From assembly GCA_026647295.1 (NCBI GenBank), contig JAPKHB010000094.1, positions 1 through 10,921 on the forward strand: DNA of 10,921 nucleotides, read 5' to 3'. The stretch is from Planctomycetota bacterium (GTDB lineage: Bacteria > Planctomycetota > PLA2 > JAEUHO01). Below the pieces are notes generated by a model. It was not told the DNA's origin. It worked only from the letters and a program-made list of their open reading frames with translations, and ran no database searches. Positions 7,406 to 10,921 of the stretch are shown here, piece after piece. Position 1 is the first letter of the stretch; each line of letters opens with the position of its first letter. Both the position numbers and the translations under genes were made by a program.

Positions 7406-8329
7406 CTACGGCGCCGCGGCGAGTCGGGCCAGGAGTTCATCGATGCGGCGCGAGAGGGTCGCCAGCGCCTCACGCGCCCGCTGCAGTGGAAGCCGGTTCA
7501 ATCGATCCGCCTCGGCGAATGCCCCATCCGGTCGCTCCGGCTGAAACGCCAGGTCATTGAGTCGCACGCGCACGTCGTTCAGCTCGAACATCCGACCGCG
7601 GTACACCTCCCCCTCGATGAAAGCGTGAAGGGTATCAAACGCGTCCGCCAGGTTGCCGCCCCAGTACTTCCGGACGGCAACTCCGTGGCGCGAAAGCCGG
7701 TGGATGAAGGCGCGTCCAAACTCGTTGTACGACTCGATCGCCTCGATGAAGATCCGGTTGGCTTCAGGCCTGCGCGCGACGACGCGGGCGCTGTCTGACA
7801 TGGCCGCCTGCATACGGAAGGCCAGATCGCGGTAGCGCGTCAGGTCCGCCGCGAGTTCCGCGAGTACACGTTCCCGCGGAGGGGCCCAGACCACCGGTTC
7901 GGCCTCGGTGCGCACCGCGCCTTGGCGGAGGCGGGACTGAATCCGATCCACGACTCCCGCGAGAATTCCCTCGAGCGGCCGGGCCAGTGCATCGATCCAC
8001 TGGGCGTCACCGACATAGAACTCCAGCCGGCCCGACAGGGGGACCTCCTCCAGCCGGATGGGCACGAGCGGGACGCTGCGAGCGTCGGCGCATGCGACCT
8101 CGCGCCCGACCTGGCGCGACTGGTTCGCATGCGCCGTGAGCAGCAGGAGGAGCGCGGGCGCCCGCTCGATGGCCGCCACGATCTCCATCGCCCAATCGGA
8201 TCCTGCGGCGATGTCCCGCGGCGCGATCCAACAAGGGGTGCCCGCCTGCTCCAGCGCCGCACATAGCGCGGCAGCCAGCATGTGGTCGCGCGCAGCGTGA
8301 CTTACGAAGGCGGCCCCTTGCCGGTTCAC
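7406..8329 (-). CDS. TIR-domain protein with a helical C-terminal domain
   Basis: TIR domains in bacteria are often NAD-cleaving or NAD-derived-signal-making effectors, and many serve in phage defence. The 307-residue product has a TIR_2-type domain at about 5-115: AAFVSHAARD (6-15), CWIAPRDIAAGSDW (33-46), LLLLTAHANQS (61-71), SRQVGREVACA (71-81), and a closing FYVGDAQWIDA (104-114). E77 in REV is at the position of the catalytic glutamate of active bacterial TIR enzymes. Residues about 150-307 are predicted all-helical from their pattern and contain KYWGGNLADAFDTLHAFIEG (221-240). I do not recognise that domain. The start is GTG at 8329, overlapping the stop of the upstream CHRD-protein gene as GTGA. 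No good Shine-Dalgarno is visible, which suggests translation by coupling. No signal peptide is seen, so it should be cytosolic. A TIR pathogenicity or scaffold role without enzymatic activity is the alternative. Confidence 0.85.
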   Translation of the reverse strand: MNRQGAAFVSHAARDHMLAAALCAALEQAGTPCWIAPRDIAAGSDWAMEIVAAIERAPALLLLLTAHANQSRQVGREVACADARSVPLVPIRLEEVPLSGRLEFYVGDAQWIDALARPLEGILAGVVDRIQSRLRQGAVRTEAEPVVWAPPRERVLAELAADLTRYRDLAFRMQAAMSDSARVVARRPEANRIFIEAIESYNEFGRAFIHRLSRHGVAVRKYWGGNLADAFDTLHAFIEGEVYRGRMFELNDVRVRLNDLAFQPERPDGAFAEADRLNRLPLQRAREALATLSRRIDELLARLAAAP

Positions 8330-10293
8330 GACCCGGCGCGAACCAGCACGCTGGGGGCGCCGCCCGCCGGAGCCCAGAGGATGCGGTTGGCGTGCACGAA
8401 AGTTACGGTGACGGCCGGATGGACGCCTCCCTCGGGCGCGGGCTGGGAGGCGATCTCGATCGATGTCCCGTCGAACGTGCCCTCGAACTGGCGCGCGACA
8501 GCCCCGTTGATGACTTCGATGCCGCGCACCGGAACCGGGTTCGACCCCGCCTCGGAGATGGGCGTATAGGAGTTCTCGAAGCCTCCGCCCAGATCCGCCT
8601 CGAAGCGTACGACGCGATCCGGGTTCCCCTCGGCGATCCAGATCCCGCCCAACACCGCGCGGAACTCGTTTGGGAGCAACTCAACGGAGAACTCCCCCTC
8701 GGGCGTCGTTCCGACGATTCCGAAGTCGATCTGGCCCGTCACGATCTGCCCGTCCAGTACGCCCTCGGGATCGTCGGTTTCGAGGACGAAGGTCACGTCG
8801 CGTTCTTCGTACCGGCCCACCGCGCTGTAGACCACCTCCCGCGTCTGTCCGGTTGCCAGTTCCGTTTCCTCGACTGTAACGACAGGAATGATGAACTCGG
8901 TGCAGGCCAGCGGCACACCCGTGAATGTGACCCAGGGACTCTCGGGTAGCACGTTCATGCTCCCGGTGATCGCGAAGGTGTGGGTCGGAGATCCCCGCAG
9001 GTCCACAATTCCCCCGGACCACACCCCCTCGATTGGCGGAGCATGGCCGGCCGCACACTCCAGTTCCGGGCTCAATGGCGTGCGGGGGGCCGGCGTGATC
9101 ACGACCGGGAGTTGGTAATCGACCGCAAACGCTTCAGGCGCGGCGAGCATGCGGGCGAGTGTCTCCTCGGGAACGTCCAGCGGCCCCTCGATGCGGTTCG
9201 TCCCTTCCCCAGGAGCCTCATTTGCGGCCACCAGATCGACAAGGACGGTCTGCGCACCGAGTTCGTCTTGCGCATAGAGCTTGCCTGCCGCCACCTCCGC
9301 CGCCACCGGATCGGCCATCACGTAGCGGAAGCGACCCTCGGTCAGCGACTCGTACGAGACCTCGATCGCCCCCCCGGCCTGGTGGAGGTCCGCTCCGAAG
9401 CGGGCCTGGCGGGTCGAGAGGTCCCCGAACAGGACCCCGGGCGCGCCGCCCTCCTGCGGGTAGGACAGCCACGCGCGAAATTCGGCGGGGCGGCCGAGCA
9501 ACCGGGTGAGGAACTCACGATTCGAGGCGATGGTAGCGCGCGCGGTGTCGGTCGCCCCATCGGGGGCCAGCAGCGCCGCCGTGAGGTCCAGGACGACGGG
9601 ATCCGTTGCCAAGCCGACCCCCTGGCGCACGGCGCCCCCTTGGATCTGTCCGATTCCCAACGCGGCGCTGGCCGCCAGGATGACTTCGACCTGGTCGAAG
9701 GAAACGAAGTCCAGCGTGAGCCCGGACCGGTCGCGTGAGCCGCGTCGGCCCAGCATCCCGTCAGGCGTCGGTGCAGCCCAGGCCTGGGCCCGGCGGGTCG
9801 AAAGTTGGCCCCGGGCTACCGGGCCGGCCGCACTCACGGCCAGCACATGGAACCCCTGTGGGTCGTGGCGCAGGCGCGCCAGGAGCCCCAGTGGAATGGA
9901 GACCGGCGCCGCCCGCAGGTCCGCTGCTGGACCGGCGCCCGGCGCCGCCGTGAGCAGCAAACCCCCGTCCTGCCCGGGGCCGCCGGCGTGGAGTCGGAGT
10001 TCCGTGATCTCGGAAACGTCAGGCCAGGCGGACGCGAACAGGATGTCCCCCTGCCCGTCCACACCGACGCGGAAGGTGATGGACGATCGGGCCTCCGGGT
10101 CGCCCGGGGTTGGCAAGGCCCCGCCCGCAAGCAGGGCGTGCCCGGTCATCGGCAACGCCGCGGTCAGCGCTGCGCGAAGCAACTCGGTGCCGAGCGCGTC
10201 CCGCACGCTCAAGTGGAATCCACCAGAAGCAGGCGCTACTGGAACTGGGCAAGCGCATGGAGTCGCGCCTGGGTGAATTCCTCGGCCGGACAA
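8326..10293 (-). CDS. Protein with three degenerate CHRD-like repeats, true N-terminus probably lost
   Basis: The open frame gives 655 residues. Residues about 51-164 match the CHRD pattern (a beta-rich domain of secreted proteins): HALLAGGALPTPG, ELRLHAGGPGQDG where the family has its HIH-G-G stretch, then FHVLAVSAAGPVARGQL. Two weaker copies follow at about 188-293 and 300-396. All three share a 'L-x-R-(L/M)-x-x-x-P-x-x-F' element: LLARLRHDPQGF, FLTRLLGRPAEF and TLARMLAAPEAF. Residues about 420-655 are beta-rich and unrecognised, with cysteines at 413 and 464. The first 26 or so codons (10293 to about 10216) lie antisense to the PgpH-like fragment and have no clear signal peptide, so the start drawn here is probably artificial. 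The real N-terminus would lie past the junction; ATG at 10149 is another candidate but lacks a ribosome site. Export is expected from the family, but no signal is visible. The stop overlaps the TIR gene's GTG. Confidence 0.7.
   Translation of the reverse strand: MSGRGIHPGATPCACPVPVAPASGGFHLSVRDALGTELLRAALTAALPMTGHALLAGGALPTPGDPEARSSITFRVGVDGQGDILFASAWPDVSEITELRLHAGGPGQDGGLLLTAAPGAGPAADLRAAPVSIPLGLLARLRHDPQGFHVLAVSAAGPVARGQLSTRRAQAWAAPTPDGMLGRRGSRDRSGLTLDFVSFDQVEVILAASAALGIGQIQGGAVRQGVGLATDPVVLDLTAALLAPDGATDTARATIASNREFLTRLLGRPAEFRAWLSYPQEGGAPGVLFGDLSTRQARFGADLHQAGGAIEVSYESLTEGRFRYVMADPVAAEVAAGKLYAQDELGAQTVLVDLVAANEAPGEGTNRIEGPLDVPEETLARMLAAPEAFAVDYQLPVVITPAPRTPLSPELECAAGHAPPIEGVWSGGIVDLRGSPTHTFAITGSMNVLPESPWVTFTGVPLACTEFIIPVVTVEETELATGQTREVVYSAVGRYEERDVTFVLETDDPEGVLDGQIVTGQIDFGIVGTTPEGEFSVELLPNEFRAVLGGIWIAEGNPDRVVRFEADLGGGFENSYTPISEAGSNPVPVRGIEVINGAVARQFEGTFDGTSIEIASQPAPEGGVHPAVTVTFVHANRILWAPAGGAPSVLVRAGS
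10205..10225. other. Composition and coding junction, possible chimeric join or recombination scar
   Basis: Within about 20 bases, minus-strand coding for the GC-rich CHRD protein gives way to plus-strand coding for a PgpH-like membrane domain of about 50% G+C. Neither gene is complete at this point: the CHRD protein lacks a plausible N-terminus, and the PgpH-like protein lacks everything before its membrane domain. I see no inverted repeat, target duplication or integrase nearby. The exact breakpoint is uncertain by some tens of bases. Confidence 0.55.
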
Positions 10294-10832
10294 TCCTGGT
10301 TTTCGGGATTTTGCTGATCCTGTTCGGGTATCTCAAGCGGATCCACAAGGAAATGTATCAAAACCTCCCGCGCCTGGGGGCCTACCTGGCAGAGATCACC
10401 CTGATCGCCTGGTGCGGTTTCTTTGTTGCCTGGGGGGTTGAGTTCGATGCCATCCAGGCGACTGAAGGGTCGATATCCCAGGTCGGCCTGGTGGTCCCGA
10501 TTGCAGCCATCGGAATCCTGGTCACCCTGCTGGAAAATTCACGCCTGGCTCTGTTTTCCGTGATTGTTTCCACCTTCCTGATTGGCATCCAGTTCAACTG
10601 GGGGTTTGAAATTCTGCTGGTGCTGGTCCTGTCCGGGCTGGTGTCGGTGTTCCATGTCACTGGAATCCACCGTCGGAGCCAGATTTATCTGGCGTTCCCC
10701 TGGATTTTCGGAACAGGAATTTTCCTTCTGCTCGGGGTGCACCTGGTCATGTACCCCTCGATGGAGGCATTCACCCACTCGGCGGATAACCTCTTCTGGG
10801 GTGTGCTCTGGCTGGGGGTCAATGGACTGTAA
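10218..10832 (+). pseudogene. 7TMR-HD (PgpH/YqfF-like) membrane domain, truncated at both ends
   Basis: In the family, an extracellular domain is followed by seven membrane helices and a cytosolic HD phosphodiesterase; PgpH breaks down cyclic di-AMP. Here only the membrane part is readable. From the ATC at 10218 it begins HQKQALLELGKRMESRLGEF, then FLGRTILVFGILLILFGYL. Further hydrophobic segments include LGAYLAEITLIAWCGFFVAW, VGLVVPIAAIGILVTLLE, ALFSVIVSTFLIGI, FEILLVLVLSGLVSVF and a segment ending LLLGVHLVMYP. The seventh helix is cut at WGVLWLGVNGL by TAA at 10830-10832, before any HD domain. The frame is open upstream to 10110, but that stretch is only the antisense of the CHRD gene. ATG at 10257 is the first internal start and lacks a clear ribosome site. 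The gene is likely a broken or chimerically joined fragment rather than a working protein. Confidence 0.65.
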
Positions 10833-10921
10833 GTCACATATGGAAGCAACGCCATAAATCTCGCCCTTTTAATAGAAGTCTTCACCGAATGCTGATGATG
10901 GGCACAATTCCCGGAACGCTT
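10833..10921 (+). pseudogene. Possible frameshifted continuation of the 7TMR-HD gene
   Basis: In the frame whose codons begin at 10871, the last 17 codons read NRSLHRMLMMGTIPGTL. This resembles the stretch just before the HD motif in 7TMR-HD proteins, typically 'NHPLLRRLMLEAPGTYHHS'. The preceding frame ends at the TAA at 10830-10832. The gap between them is about 13 codons, where the family has roughly 30, so a frame change plus a short deletion would be needed. The window ends before the HHS residues can be seen. The resemblance is short, so confidence is modest. Confidence 0.35.

Noticed and set aside
6545..7798. A 417-codon plus-strand frame opposite the membrane-protein and TIR genes
   Set aside because: Its product is Arg/Pro/Glu-rich with no domain, while the minus strand has membrane helices and a clear TIR domain.
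10110..10217. An N-terminal extension of the PgpH-like frame from ATG 10110
   Set aside because: This stretch is antisense to the CHRD gene and gives Arg/Pro/Ser-rich sequence unlike the family's extracellular domain; similarity begins only at about 10218.

Overview
The window is bacterial, densely coded and very GC-rich for its first 10.2 kb. One 60-base line I counted by hand, 1801-1860, is about 73% G+C. The genes are closely packed, often with stop/start overlaps. No RNA gene, insertion sequence or CRISPR array was seen. The lineage cannot be fixed from the sequence. A large secreted coiled-coil protein, a CHRD-repeat protein and a TIR protein would suit a high-GC environmental bacterium (Planctomycetota or a similar metagenomic phylum), but this is only an impression.

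Layout: (1) 1-3042, minus strand, is a very large exported coiled-coil protein of unknown function that runs off the left edge. (2) 3043-3304 is a divergent intergenic region. (3) 3305-6563, plus strand, is a three-gene, translationally coupled operon: carbamate kinase, a P-loop GTPase-like protein of the cyclic-2,3-diphosphoglycerate-synthetase family (COG2403), and an ornithine-carbamoyltransferase-fold enzyme with unusual substrate-binding motifs. (4) 6548-7237, minus, is a small five-helix membrane protein that converges on and overlaps the operon. (5) 7406-10293, minus, is a pair joined by a GTGA overlap: a protein with three degenerate CHRD-like repeats, followed by a TIR-domain protein with a helical C-terminal domain. 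(6) From about 10215 to the end the sequence changes character. G+C falls to about 50% (line 10681-10740) and the plus strand encodes the seven-helix membrane domain of a PgpH/7TMR-HD protein. This fragment lacks its N-terminal extracellular domain, stops at 10832, and appears to resume in another frame near 10871.

How the genes work together: the carbamate kinase and carbamoyltransferase share carbamoyl phosphate. Together they look like an ATP-yielding carbamoyl-compound degradation module, or a salvage module, in which arginine deiminase is absent and a COG2403 protein takes the middle position. The TIR protein is a candidate NAD-cleaving or signalling effector co-translated with the CHRD protein. 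The junction at about 10215 cuts into two unrelated genes at once, so it is either a recombination scar or a chimeric assembly join. The two genes touching it should be read with that in mind.
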